NCBI GenBank assembly: GCA_002105175.1
Contig: MCGE01000004.1
Location: 186,001-250,000, forward strand
Length of the DNA: 64,000 bases
Origin: Absidia repens
Lineage: Eukaryota > Mucoromycota > Mucoromycetes > Mucorales > Cunninghamellaceae
Direction: 5' to 3'
Part shown: one piece after another, positions 49,121-61,133 of the stretch
Numbering within the stretch: the stretch's first letter is position 1
How the letters are laid out: every line of letters begins with the position of its first letter
Notes under the pieces: generated by a model
Seen by the model: only the letters and a program-made list of their open reading frames with translations
What the model was told of the DNA's origin: nothing
The model's database searches: none
Made by a program: the position numbers and the translations under genes

Positions 49121-50917
49121 ATGAACAGCAATATGAACACAGACCGTTATCGGCCATCTTACCATCCTCAATCACCAACGCATCGATCGCCCGAACTTGC
49201 TCATTCGTCACTAGCAAGTCTGACGGAATCCTATGATAGACAACACATCAGCGAGCCAACAGCAGCGCAAAAGTTTGTTCAACAACAACGGCAACAGCAA
49301 CAGCAGCAGCAACAAATGGGCATCTCATTAGGATCTTCCACAATAGTCGGCAGCAGCAGGAGTAGCAGTAGCAGCAATGGCAGCAGAACTGGCCATGGGA
49401 GGGCGACACATGTCCATGATGCTTCAACGCTCGCTCCTACAACACCGTCGCCATCTTCCTCGAGTTTGTCGCTTTTTGGATCGGCACTATCGGTGGGCAA
49501 TGAACATGAAACCACCAGCACAACGGGTACAAACAGTGGCAGTGACAATGATGCTGATGACGATGACGACGACGACGACGACGACGACGACAACGATACC
49601 AATAGCATCTTGGGGTTAGGTGGTCCTGACGACGACGATAATAATGATCATCGGTATACGACAGGGTTTCCTATGGTCAGCATGAATCCAAACTCAGGCG
49701 GCGACGTTACTGATCGACCTTGTGCCAGCTTACATGACGGTGATCCTGTTGCTGATGGTGGTGGTCGCAGAGATTTGAATGACATGCATCAGCGACGATT
49801 CAACACTCTAAACGAAGAAGCATTGCGTGGTGACGAATGTCCGCCTCGTGGCAAGGATGGTGCGGACGAGAACGAGAACAACAACAACAACAACAATGAT
49901 GATGATGATGATGAAGAATTGGCATCTCAAACGAAGAAAGGCAGCATTGGTGGCGTTAATGATGATGAGGATGATGATGATACCGCCGAGGAAGAGCAAG
50001 GGGCCAGTGACATGTCCAGTCAAGGGATATGGCAAACGTATCAACCGGATTATTTTATGCTGAACGATTCTTACCGTGTCACGAAACACAACAAATACAA
50101 GGACATTGAAACCGCATTGGATCATTTACAACAAGTGGAATCGCATTTTGAAACATCGCATCACCAGTTCCATGGACGTGTTGAAGAAGCATACGAAACT
50201 TGGTCTCAGCAACTGGACACTCACCGACAACAGTTAGTCCATCAGCGTCGTGACATGGATGATCACAAGCAACCTCTTCAGGGCTGGACCACGTTTCAAA
50301 AAAAGATCAAACTCAATGTTGGTGGGGATGTTTTTGAAGCAAGTGCGATCTCCATAAAAAAAAAGAATAGAATAGATGCATGATACTCACTTCTTTTTTT
50401 TTTTTTTTTTTGGTGGTTTTATTTGGTGGGGCGATAGACTTCTTTGACCACGCTGCAAAAGGATCAATCAAGTTTATTGGCTACTATGTTTTCGGGGAAA
50501 CATGCCATGCAGCCCGACAACGAAGGCATGTATTTTATTGATCGCGATCCTACCCATTTTCGTTTGGTGCTGAACTATCTCCGTGACCTACGAGTAAGTA
50601 TAGAGCTTGGCTGCTTTCGTATGTGAATCTACTCATTGTTATTATTGTATGCAGATATCTCCATCTGTTATTCAGGACAAATTGATGTAAGTGCATGAAA
50701 AAGAAAAACGGAAAAGTAAATCAGGATTCTCGTTCACACCCATTATTATTTTATTTTATTAAAGATGCCAAGAACTTTTACAAGAAGTAAGCACGGGAAG
50801 AAGAGTTTTGGATGATGATGGTATTGAGGCTTATATAGTTTAACTGTGAACTCTTTTTTGTCTATAATATAGGCTGAATTTTACCAAATTGATGGGTTAA
50901 TCAAACTTTTGGCATAG
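49121..50917 (+). CDS. BTB/T1-domain (KCTD-like) protein
   Basis: Exons 49121-50338, 50438-50593, 50655-50686, 50765-50786 and 50873-50917 give 490 residues in phase. The first 310 residues are low complexity: poly-Gln, poly-Ser and several poly-Asp/Glu/Asn blocks. Next comes a helical, probably coiled segment (ALDHLQQVESHFETSHHQFH). From about residue 396 a potassium-channel tetramerisation type BTB (T1) domain follows: KIKLNVGGDVFE|TSLTTLQKD, SLLATMF, FIDRDPTHFRLVLNYLRDL, ELLQEAEFYQIDGLIKLLA. Such proteins usually act as adaptors of Cullin-3 ubiquitin ligases or other scaffolds; no channel segment is present. The first intron only works in phase with a GC donor (GAA|GCAAGT, 50339-50344) and acceptor at 50437, a GC-AG intron. 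The stop directly follows the T1 end. Confidence 0.85.
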
Positions 50918-51599
50918 GAGCCGCCTTTTGGTCGACGTCCTCTTTTATGGTGCCATTCAATACCCGCTCCGTTTTTTTTTTTTTTTATTTATTTACTTTT
51001 GAATAAAGTTTTTATAACCCATTTTGTTATCTATCCATTGACTTGCTTCTTTTGTCTATGTTTGTGTTTATGAATATGATATACTGTACGTATTGAATAT
51101 TACTGTGTGGGGAGGGGCAGGGAATAGTATAGAAGTGTATGTACACTGTACTATCAAGCGTTGTGCTGTACAGTACATACTGTACATACTGGACAGGCAA
51201 AAGGAAAAGGCTTTGAGTCGGGATCAGGGTCCTTTTCCCATGGTAGGCCAATGTTTATTGTTGTGTGGGCGGTGATTAGGCTGTTTCCTTTTTTGCAAAA
51301 AGACAAGGCCCAGATCTCTTATTTCACTTGTGAGCAGTGTGCAGACGCGCAAAGATCTACGGGTTATTCTTTCTTTTTTAGATATCGGTGCTTCAAATCA
51401 AATTGGTTGGGTTGACCTCTCCTTTTTGTCCTCTTCTTTCTCTTCTCTCAACTCTTTTTTTTTTCATGTTTTGATCCCTTCCTCTCATTCACCTTTTTTT
51501 CTTTTTTTTTTTGGTTACACCTATTTTTATTCATCTCTTTCATTTCTCACATACCCTTCTATCCAACATACACACAGTACTTTATCACCCCTTCTTCCC
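50918..51599 (+). other. Intergenic region between BTB and UPF0658-like genes
   Basis: BTB gene 3' end with TTTGAATAAAGTTTT near 51000. A CTGTACAGTA-type palindrome cluster lies at 51135-51195 (listed separately), then a T/C-rich promoter (51415-51590). Confidence 0.5.
51135..51195. repeat. TGTACAGTA palindrome cluster
   Basis: GTATGTACACTGTACTATC is followed at about 51168-51187 by TGTACAGTACATACTGTACA, a perfect inverted repeat of nine bases around a CA centre. The same GTACAGTA word makes up the palindrome at 8203-8250. Confidence 0.75.
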
Positions 51600-53469
51600 A
51601 TGTGGATTGTCTCACGCATCGTAAGTTATACTATCTCTTTATCTCTTTATCTCTCTTTTCTATTTTTTTCTTCTGGTACTCTATCTACGTCTGTTGGTAT
51701 CATTGGGAGCATTTTTACTCCTTTTTTATTATTGTTAGGGTAGCAATAACTAAACTATTTGCGTACCTTTTTTTATATATATATATCTGCACCTACACCC
51801 AATACTCTTTTACTGTCACCAAATATTACACACTAATTCCTTTTTTTTTTTTTTTTTTTTTTTTATGGCTACATAGTTTGGCGAATCACGATGGACCAGA
51901 GCAATCTTCTGTCAAATCATAGCTCAAGCCATCTTGGCCATTACCTTTGAAGCAGTCATCTTCTCATACCATTCTACTCAGATCAACATACTCAGCGAAC
52001 GAAAATTGACAAACAACAGCGACGATATTGCCTCTGCTTTCGCCAACGCTCAATCTCTCTTGGTTTACTTTGTCCTTTTTATCATTGCTCAGATTTTTAC
52101 GGTGATTTTGGTGATTGATGCTGTATGTCCTGAAAGTAGTCACTGTTCTCTCTCTCTCATTTCTATCGACTCACTCCCATCTTTTTGCCTTTTTTTTTTT
52201 AATGCAGATCTATCAAAAAAACACCATCCAACTGATTGCATTATTTGCTTTTGAATGGGGTATGGCGGCCTATTCCATTATACAATACCATCAATCATCG
52301 ACTCTCTTCAGCACAAACGACGCCGTGGTGAACCTTGCCACTGCTTACTTGGGCGATGCTTTGCACGCTTCCAAATGGGCGGAAATCACTCAGATTTGTA
52401 TCATGGTACTCAGTAGTGTTGTCTTTTGTTTTTTGGCGTACAAACTCTACCTAGACTTTGGTTGGTATATCTACAAGAAAATCGGTGCTGAACAAGCCAT
52501 GCGTGGTATGCAAGGAGCAAAAAACAAGTGTGTCTGTATATCTGTCTTGGAAGCGATTAACTTTTTTTATTTTTATATATAAATATATATAGATCGTTAC
52601 AAGATGTATCAAATTTTCATGATGTTACTCAAATTTGATTTTTTCTTCTTTTTGGGCTTCTCGGTGCAATACTTGGCTCTTATGATTGTGGTATGGTGGC
52701 CTGATGCAGTAACAGCTGATGCAAAGAACAGCTTGGTACGTGAATTGATCGAACACATCATCCTCAGTTGTGCGGTTACTATTATTATGCTAATTCTAGC
52801 TTATTGGGGGGTAAGGGAACATGTCAAAAGAACAAAAAAGACCGATATGCTTGTGTTACTGAACCTATTTTTACTACCCCTCATTCCTTTTTTATAGTTG
52901 CGTCGAGAACGAAAAATTCATATGTATCTATTCATCCTTTTGTCCATGGCAAGCATGGCTTACTTCATTTACAGCTTGGTACAAATATCACAAGACCCTA
53001 CAAAGTTCCTTGGTTCAAGGGTGTTCCTGACCTTCTTTTGTAAGTAACAGCAATAGTTTTGGTCACAAATCTTTCTGTTTTTAATTTACTTTTTTTTGGG
53101 GGGGATGATACTTAGTATGTGTTGATATGGTTTTAATTTTGGTAAGATGCATAAAAAACGAAACTTGATTGTTGTATACTAACCTTGTCAACTTGTTTTT
53201 TGTTTTTTTGGTTCGTATAGGTGTCTGTTCCGGTGTCCATTATTTGTCTACGAAATTTCAATCTTGGTCTAATGAATCATAGTAAGTCTACCACAAAATA
53301 ATAAAGATGGGATCATGAATGTGTGAAGGTCATTGTGTTAACTCCATTGGTAAAATTTTTGTTATTGTTTTATCTAGTTTCTCATGCTACAGCATCCGCT
53401 GCATCGGCACATTCCATGACACACATTGGTCAAGAAAAATCGAACTCTCAGCGTTGGTCGATCGAATGA
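51600..53469 (+). CDS. Polytopic membrane protein, UPF0658 (Golgi) family-like
   Basis: Exons 51600-51620, 51877-52122, 52208-52505, 52593-52810, 52898-53039, 53221-53281 and a last exon from 53378. At least seven hydrophobic segments are visible ([128 protein letters not shown]). The central loop [20 protein letters not shown] and [13 protein letters not shown] are what I associate with the fungal UPF0658 Golgi membrane proteins; function unknown. The end is unresolved: the tail [20 protein letters not shown] ends at 53469 but is out of phase by one with the GTAAGT-TAG splice, which would instead read to a stop at 53585. Confidence 0.75.
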
Positions 53470-53585
53470 ACACCACGATCCCCGCACTCCCCTCCCTTTT
53501 CATATATATATATATATATTTATATCTTTTATACACGCATTATTTTGATACTCCTTTCCTCCCTTTTTCTTGGATGGATCGATGA

Positions 53586-54209
53586 ATCTATCCGTCGTCC
53601 CCTTCCCAAACACATTTGTTACTGATTTAAAACCAGCACCACTTCTATTATTACTTTTCTTTTCAACTTATACCTAGTCCCTCTATTATCCTCAATTACA
53701 GTCTTTTTTTTTTTTTACTTCATTTCTTTATTGTGGCTATTTTTTTGAATGTGTGTATCTTCATTTATTTATTGTATGTCAGTTATATTCACATACGTTT
53801 ATTATTTTACTCTTCTATATTAATAAAAATAAAATGATAGTGATTTGTACGCCAAATTGCATTTGTGTGTATATATGTATGTATAGTATTAGGCACCTCC
53901 ACCATTTTGCACTTTGGGAGGTGACCGCTTTGAAGTACAATTGATTTTGTTGGGAGCTTATTTTTTAGCATACCTTAGGAATGAATAAATAAAATGGAAA
54001 TATACAGCATGTTTATCTTAATATACAATATAATATTTTATGGGTAAAGATACACTAGATGTATGGCGTTAGTTGCTCAATATGAATGGTAGAGCAGAAA
54101 GAGGGTCATGTTTCCTATAAAATGATCTAAAACCATAACCCAATCGTTGAGACTCAAAACGAGGGGAGGGGAATAGCCGTAGTTAATAAGTTAGAAAACA
54201 AGAGCTTGA
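53586..54209 (+). other. 3' flank of the UPF0658-like gene
   Basis: AT-rich DNA with polyadenylation signal candidate TTAATAAAAATAAAA near 53820. No gene seen before repeat copy E begins. Confidence 0.45.
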
Positions 54210-55250
54210 TAGGACATTAACAAAACGACTATAATAGTAATATTTCCTGTGTCCCGATTGTTAGAGTATGGTTAATAAATTGACATATTTTATTGAAGTA
54301 TATGGTTTAGTGCTAAGCTATGGCTAGGGATTCACTGCAACAAACGAATCTAGTCAAGGAAAAATGAGGCAGTTTGAAGAGCAGTCTACGCTATTCTAAA
54401 GGTACGGGTGTAAAAATAGATCTAATATACTGTACTGCACTGTAAAAAGTATGAGAAAGAGTAAAAGGGACATCTGTTATTTAAGTACAACAATGGTGGA
54501 CACTAATCAAAAAGTAATCATGGAACTAAAAAAAACGGATGTATTGTACAAGGCATGAGAGAGATTAGTTGGTGGTTAGTTGTTGTTGTTTTTTGGAGCA
54601 TGCAAAAAAAAAAAAAAACATATTTTATTCAGATATAGATACAAACTATAGACAAACTAAGATTAAACTAAGCTAATGAAGGCTCCAAAAAGCCCAACTA
54701 ATAGGGTCTTCAGATACTAGATCCAAAATGAAAGGGGTTCCCCATGCATCTTGTAATCCCTGAGCTGGAGACCCTTCTAAACCGGTCCTAACACTAATCT
54801 AAGTCCAATATAACCTTAAAAAATCGAATGGTGAAGAAAAAAGTGAAGAAGAAAAAGTAAAAAGAGAACGCCAAAAAAAAAAAAAAGCGGGAGTCAATAA
54901 ATAAATATTCACGTGTGCGGAATTTGAATTGTTATTTTTGTGGTGAATACAATAAAGGAAGGCTCCTTTTTGTTTTATATATGACAATCAATACCATACA
55001 ACATCATCAACACGATGATTCTATTTATCGTAACTATGGTCCCTGATTACGGGAATATATACGAACCCATCTATATCTCTATCATTGATGCATCAAATTC
55101 AAGATACGATCTAGATGATATATAGTTATCTTCCCATTCACTCCAGATTACTTTGTCCCTCAACGTAAGATAACATACATATCTTTTTTGCTCGAATTAG
55201 CTTATCTGACGTTATGTCTGTTCTACAACAAGATGTCACCAGTCCTGACC
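54210..55250 (-). repeat. Dispersed noncoding repeat, copy E
   Basis: On the minus strand: ATAACGTCAGATAAGC (about 55210; shared with B), TATGGTATTGATTGTCATAT (about 54980-55000; shared with D), TTGTATTCACCACAAAAA (54940), the CACGTG box at 54910-54915, a CT tract and GGTTATATTGGACTTAGA. The core is here GACCGGTTTAGAAGGGTC (about 54771-54790), then TTACAAGATGCATGGGGAAC, and a tail with AATAAAATATG units near 54625 and 54290. No conserved ORF. Confidence 0.85.
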
Positions 55251-56647
55251 TTGAAATTTTAAATGAAAAAGAAAGCCTGTTATCATGCCATTGTGAGCCT
55301 TTGAATGTCTCATTATCTATTCAACTATGTTTTCTTTAAATACTACGGTGTGGGTGCGCTATAATAGGGGGATTATGATCATGATCGGGAATTTGGGTAA
55401 AGCGGAATTCGAGGTCTTCATTACCGATTGCGGAAACATACATGCATGAATCAGGTACATGGATATGCGAGTAGAATGACTGGATGGATGGACGGATGGA
55501 CGGATGGACGGATGGTTGGATATATATGCTCATATACAACATCTCCATCAACTGGCGCCTTTAATAGATATCAAAGGGCAACTCCCGGAAAAATCAACCA
55601 AAACCAGACACACTCGAACCTCACCAAAGGAAATAGAAAAGCCAAATCCTACCGGGCGTGGTGATGTTTTTGATATGGGGTTCAAAAAAAGGCGCCCGGG
55701 GATTGAAAAGGGTGCTCCCCATCAGATGCCTTCGGCGAAGCCCCGCCCTCTCTAGTCTCTTTTTTTTTTTTTTTTTTTTGTAGACTCGTTCTCGGTGTGT
55801 CGGGGGGGCGTGTTTGGAAGAAAAAAATGGTAGGGATAGGACGTGCATGTGGCCAGGAAGCGGTTTCACGCAAATTTGGGTATCTAAGTATATGTGTGGT
55901 TGAATGGGGGCCACAGCGTCGAGGTGACTATTATGCATGGATGAGACTTTAGGTAAAATTGGTTAGATTTGGGCTGAGGCATTAACAAAAAAAAATAAAA
56001 AAAGCTTCAGTAGTACTCTCGCCATCTGTTAACTGCTCATTCATAATCAACACAACAAAAAATGTCGTTTTATTTTGTGTGTCTTGACCAATAATTAATA
56101 TTACCCTACTAATTGTGGGTGTAAGACACAACTGAAAGAGATCCCTGTGATTTTGAAGACCCGTTTCTCGACTCACACCCACTGTGAACAGGCCAACAGT
56201 TAAAAGAGTTGTCAGTTTCTCGGGCAGATCATGTCAATGATTTATCCTTGTTTCTGTTTACGTTTATTACATAAGAATAAAAACAAGCTATGGATATATA
56301 CATATAACGAAGGACCGATACTCATGGCAGTAACTACGTCGGGATTTGATTTGAAATCCGGTATAAAATAAAAAAAAAATCGCCGCGACCGCAAATATTG
56401 AAAACTTCTCTTCCCTTTCTTACACTTTTTTCCTTTTGTCAAAAGGTAAACATGATTATTGAAACATTACTCTATTTTCTCTTCCTTGCTTCATTTTGCT
56501 TTGTGCTGGGAGGAGAGAGACTTTGATTACTGTTGTAGTTTTCTGGCTATTGAAACTAACATACTTTATCATACAGAATTTTTCTTGGCAGGATTACAAC
56601 GTTATTGATTCCTTTTGTCTATACAACTCGCACAAGAAACTCAAGCC
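55251..56647 (+). other. Gene-free stretch upstream of the TFIIA gene
   Basis: Holds a GGAC/GGAT minisatellite at 55481-55517 (tandem GGATGGAC units), an A/T-run at 55759-55779 and GC-richer patches around 55690-55920 without a recognisable domain in any frame. The TFIIA leader is near 56590-56647. I see no supported gene. Confidence 0.4.
55481..55517 (+). repeat. GGATGGAC minisatellite
   Basis: About four tandem units of GGATGGAC (GGATGGATGGACGGATGGAC and continuing), ending in GGATGGTTGGAT. Confidence 0.8.
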
Positions 56648-58154
56648 ATGTCAAACTCTATTGTGGTATGTATAAGACAACGTTTGTAAATATAACATAT
56701 TCACATATTTACGTTTCTTATCATAGACTAACGTTTACCGGTATGTTATCGACGATGTGATCAATCAAGTCCGTGGCGAATTCGAAGATATGGGGATTGA
56801 TGAAGCCATTTTGCAAGAATTACAAAGGGTAATGGATAAAAGGGTGGTTTATTTGTTTTGTATCTTTTCATTCTGATCAAAATCCTTTCTTGAACAGTCC
56901 TGGGAAACAAAGGTTGCTCGATCTCGCGTCGCGGATTTTGGATTCAATAGTGAAGGATACGATGACGAAGAGGGGGAACAAAGCAACGGAAGTGGTAATG
57001 ACGCCAACAGGAACATGACTGGGAACAACACATACTCGGAGGTAAGATTCATGATAGGATGAAGTTGGTACTTCTGGTGGGGAGTGTAAACATTCACCAA
57101 CGTCATTTGGTATTTATTATATTAGGCATCTTCTCAAGCGAACCAGCCAGCTGCAACTGTCGCAAATCTTGCTTCGATTGCCAACTCTGGTGCACAGCAA
57201 CAAAACACTTTACGACATGACATTCCACCGCCAGTAGCAAATATACCTCCCTCTACACGCCCTCCTCAACCTCATCAAATGAACCATTTACCGCATCCAA
57301 CACAGCAGCAGCTACCATCTTCCATACCATATTCCTTACCACCACCAACTAATTTGCCACACTTACCACCCGTCAATGGTAATGGACATCATTTCCCACC
57401 GATAAACCTTCAACAACAACAGCAACAGCAACCATTTCTGCCTGACCTTCAGTTACCTGGTGGACGACACAATATTCCTCAAAATGATGGTGCAAACGAT
57501 GATAGGATGACTACAGCTGTAAGTGTCTGAAGGTATTTAAAGAGTGTGCACACTGAAACCCTCGCTGATGCTGCCTTTTTTTTTTTTTCTTATGCTAGGA
57601 AATTGATGCTCATCTCAATCAAAGAATCATGGAGACACATTCACTACAAGAGGATGAAGATGAAAATGGTAGTCCGTCGTTGGCATTCTCTGCCACTACT
57701 CTATCTGGCGCGACTTTGGACATGGATCATTTACCAGACCATATCAAGCTACTGATGAAGGATGCACGAAAAAGAGCTGTTCAAGTCGGCGCCATTCGCT
57801 CTACCACCCGGATTGGGCAACTGGATGGAGAAGAACAAGAAGAAGATGATAATGTAAGGAATCAGAATGGTGGTGGAAGGAGAGTAGGAGGGGGTGGGAG
57901 TGCGGCAGCTGTGCATTTGACTAATGACTCTTATATAAATTATGTAGGATGCGATCAACTCTGACCTGGATGACACAGATGACGATGACGACGATCCTGA
58001 AGGCGGAGAAGAAGTGGAACATATCATTCTTTGTCTTTATGATAAGGTGACGCGAACAAAGAACAAATGGAAATGCGTATTGAAGGATGGTATCATGCTG
58101 GTGAACGGTCGCGACTATCTCTTCCATCGTGGCAATGGCGACTTTGAATGGTAG
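56648..58154 (+). CDS. TOA1: Transcription initiation factor TFIIA large subunit
   Basis: Six in-phase exons (56648-56665, 56727-56828, 56898-57041, 57126-57518, 57599-57853, 57948-58154), 372 residues. The N-terminus VTNVYRYVIDDVINQVRGEF followed by LQELQRSWETKV is the conserved helical bundle that dimerises with the small subunit Toa2. A long Pro/Gln/Asn-rich linker and an acidic stretch (DLDDTDDDDDDPEGG) follow, typical of the family. The C-terminal barrel IILCLYDKVTRTKNKWKCVL with KDGIMLVNGRDYLFHRGNGD and the final EW contacts TBP and DNA. TFIIA stabilises TBP on promoters in the nucleus. The stop follows FEW directly, as in other members. The first exon codes only six residues; the start is fixed by the conserved N-terminus. 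Confidence 0.97.
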
Positions 58155-58478
58155 TAATTTATAAGTTTAGAATTTGTACTCACAGAAGCACACACACGCA
58201 CACACGTACACATACATACATACATCTAGCTATAGCACATTATCATTTGTCCCTTTATAGTTATATCTTCCCCATCATTTTTTTTTCTTCTCTTTTGTTT
58301 TACTATTATCACATTGATCACAATTGAAAATAAAAATAAAAAATTAGGCAACCTGTATTGAATAAAATTGTTTGTATGTTTATTGATAGTAATGATGATA
58401 AAATAAAAAAAGAACAGTACAAAAAGAAACCCCCTTAAGAAAGAAGGGTATAGGTAGGAAAGGGGACTACTATATAGA
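58155..58478. other. Convergent 3' region of TFIIA and ArfGAP genes
   Basis: A CA/ACAC-rich stretch at 58188-58220 and AAT/AAA-rich DNA with polyadenylation-like signals on both strands (GAATAAAATTG near 58361; TTATTT on the other strand). No gene. Confidence 0.55.
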
Positions 58479-60039
58479 CTAAAAGGAAAGACCCCGAAGG
58501 TCAGCAAATGGGTCTATGGATCGTGGAGTAGGAGGAGGAGATGAAGACGAGGGGTTTTGTTGATTATGTGATAAAAAATCGGGTGGCAGGGTGGTAGGAG
58601 AATGAGTTTTGCTGTTACTACTAGTGGTGGGGGAGGACAATTTTCTGAAGGAAGAAGAGGACGTTGGGGGTGGGGGTGCCAGAGGCTGGATAATGGATGA
58701 TGGTGTCGTCTCCAATGGCTATATTCAAATAATAATAAAAAGTTAGTCATCGTATTTCCTTCACTCTATGCGCTTAGTTATTATTATTACCTTATCACCG
58801 AAAGAAGATCGGGGTACACTGTTTGTAGAAGTAGGCGAAATGGGTGTGATCATAGGTGAAAACGATGTAGGAGAGATCGGCTATACAAAAACAATATAGT
58901 ATATATAAATAGAGTTAATATATGTCAGTTTCACATTCATAATTCATATGTCTATATATATCCAAATATTACTATATTGGTGTCATCATAAATGTTTTCA
59001 TTACCGAATTCGTCCAGAGATCGTCATCAGAGAAAAGAGCTTGTTGTTGCTTCAATTCTGGTCGTATTGGGACAAAGGTCTTTGCAGCAGCTGTTAGACC
59101 TAGAGGACAATCGTCATCCTCGTTTGCTAATGATGTCGTTGTTGGGTATTTGGTCGTATTTGGCGATGAGGGTGGTGGAGGTAAGATGAAATTTGTTGAT
59201 GTTGGCGATGATGATGTTTTGACTGATAACTGGCGTGAAGGTAAGTTACTATGGCGTCGAAGGCCATCCTACCCACGGAGAGAAAAAAGACATTATTAAC
59301 TAAACATACCATATTTTTCATTTCGTCTCACTTACTTCAGTAAATTGTTCCACTATGCGCTGCTTGACCTTATTACCGTGTTCGTTCCAAAAGGCTCTAT
59401 CAAACCATCGTAATTCGTAATATTTTTGGCGCATAAACAATCGCACATCATAATCCGATTCAATCCATTGCATGTCACCACCGCCAAAGCCATGTAGCCA
59501 GATACGCTTTGCCATGCCATTGCCGCCCATTTCAAGACTAATCGTTTCTGGACCAGAAAATTTACTGGTTGAAATGGATTTCACCCGATGTCCTACTTCA
59601 CGTCTAAAAAGAACAATGAAATTAGTAAACATAGAACAAAAACTATTCCCCTTTTACCCTGTTTTCCTCCCTTTATTTTTTTTTTTTTTGAGGGACTTAC
59701 ACTAGTCCTGAGCACCGTGCACAAATAAAGGTTTGAATAGTCATATTCACAAAAAATGGACTCTATGGTACAGCACGCACACATACATAGAAACACAAAT
59801 AGAGGTGTGACAAAATCAAATTAAATTTATGCTTTGGTGATATTTTGTACACTGTAATTATTTTCTTACCATGGTAGAGCAATCGAAACACTTTTTATTT
59901 TCAGGCAAGCGAAGTAGTTCACGGATGCATCTATAATGATTAATAAATAAGCACTAGTTAGATATAGAATTGCATTCTTGGGACATTTCTTTAATTACTG
60001 TAAGTCTTGTTCTTCTTGTTTCTTGACTCGTAGGGACAT
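58479..60039 (-). CDS. AGFG-like Arf GTPase-activating protein
   Basis: Seven in-phase minus-strand exons (59999-60039, 59870-59930, 59701-59762, 59336-59603, 59005-59268, 58791-58880, 58479-58718), 341 residues. The N-terminal 130 residues are an ArfGAP zinc finger: KKCFDCSTMSPFFVNMTIQT then FICARCSGLVREVGHRVKSI, i.e. C-x2-C-x16-C-x2-C (first Cys about residue 28). The motif VNMT instead of VNLG, and HRVKSIS, are typical of the AGFG (HRB) subgroup. IWLHGFGGGDMQWIESD and YYELRWFDRAFW complete the domain. The usual catalytic Arg (CxxCSGxHR) is shifted: here CSGLVREVGHR, with Arg two residues after the usual Leu/Gly, so GAP activity is likely but not certain. The tail is Ser/Pro/Thr-rich, without FG repeats, and ends in DPFADLRGLSF, whose DPF is an endocytic adaptor-binding motif. 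Likely role: Arf-dependent or clathrin-linked trafficking. Confidence 0.9.
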
Positions 60040-61133
60040 GGTGAAGAGCGTTTAAAAATAAAAGAAAGAAAGAAAGAAAGAAAGTGAATGAATGAGGCAA
60101 AAAAAAAATAAGGGCCCTGATTTAAAGCGCCGCTTTTGCGTCTTCAAGCATTAATCAACCAGTTGAAATGATTTCATTTCGGCTGGTTGGTTTTGTGACG
60201 ACTGAAAATAGTCTGGGCCCAAAAAAAATGGGAGAAAAAAATTTTTTCTTTGGGAGACAGGGATGCTATAAAGCCTATGTTTTGTTTCTTTTTTCCTTTT
60301 CTCTTCTTTGTCATTGGATTCTTGCTTTAAAAAAGGTAAACTATATACTACAGTAATGGATAATGGCCCCACAAAAAAAAAAAAAAGATGATGATATTCT
60401 TAGAAAGACATTTGCACGTCAGTCTGATTTCGAAAAGAAGAAAACACTCGCTAAATATCTGATTATATAAAATATATTTTTTGTTGGTGGCTGGTTGAAA
60501 AAGGGAAAAAAAAATCGAATTACTCATTTCATTTTGATTTCTTTTGTAGGCTTGCATCTGGTACTTTTAAACCTGGCATAATGTTGGAGTGTTTATAGAT
60601 TAGAAACATTTGTATATAGTTTAGTTGATGACATTTGTTGAATAATAAAAACCTTATAATATTTTAAAAACATGTGTTTCTTTGTCTTATCATATCAAAA
60701 GAAAAAAAAAAAAAAAAAAAAGGGACCTCTGATAATATTTTTCCCACCCCTCATACATTTTCGCAACCTTGTGTCCCGTATTCTAAAAAAAGAACCCATC
60801 CCCACAGACATACGCTCACTTTATCGTAGAATCATATCCAGAACCCAATGGTCATTTGAGATCAAGTGATTAGATAGTTATCGAACACGTAGCACTGACC
60901 AGATAGATGCAAAATAAGATAAAAAAGAAAAGTAAAAAAGAATAATTTTATTTAAATCGCAACAACATACAAGCCATAAAAAAAGTCTAATCATAAGATT
61001 CTATACAGATAAATAAAAGGGAAGGGGGGAAATATACAAAGAAAAATAATAAAAATAACAGTATAATACAACAACAGTATAAGAGAGAATTGAGAGGAGG
61101 GGGGATAATAAATTAGTGAATATTAACTAAAAA
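60040..61133 (-). other. Intergenic region between the ArfGAP and kinase genes
   Basis: Leader/promoter of the ArfGAP gene with a GAAA microsatellite (60061-60083), then AT-rich DNA with A-runs at 60374-60386 and 60701-60721. The 3' flank of the minus-strand kinase follows with a TTTTATT signal near 60950. No gene seen; short frames lack domains. Confidence 0.45.

Noticed and set aside
55621..55938. Open frames in the GC-richer patch upstream of TFIIA
   Set aside because: They include a poly-Lys run from an A/T homopolymer and no motif; no splice-compatible partner exon was seen.
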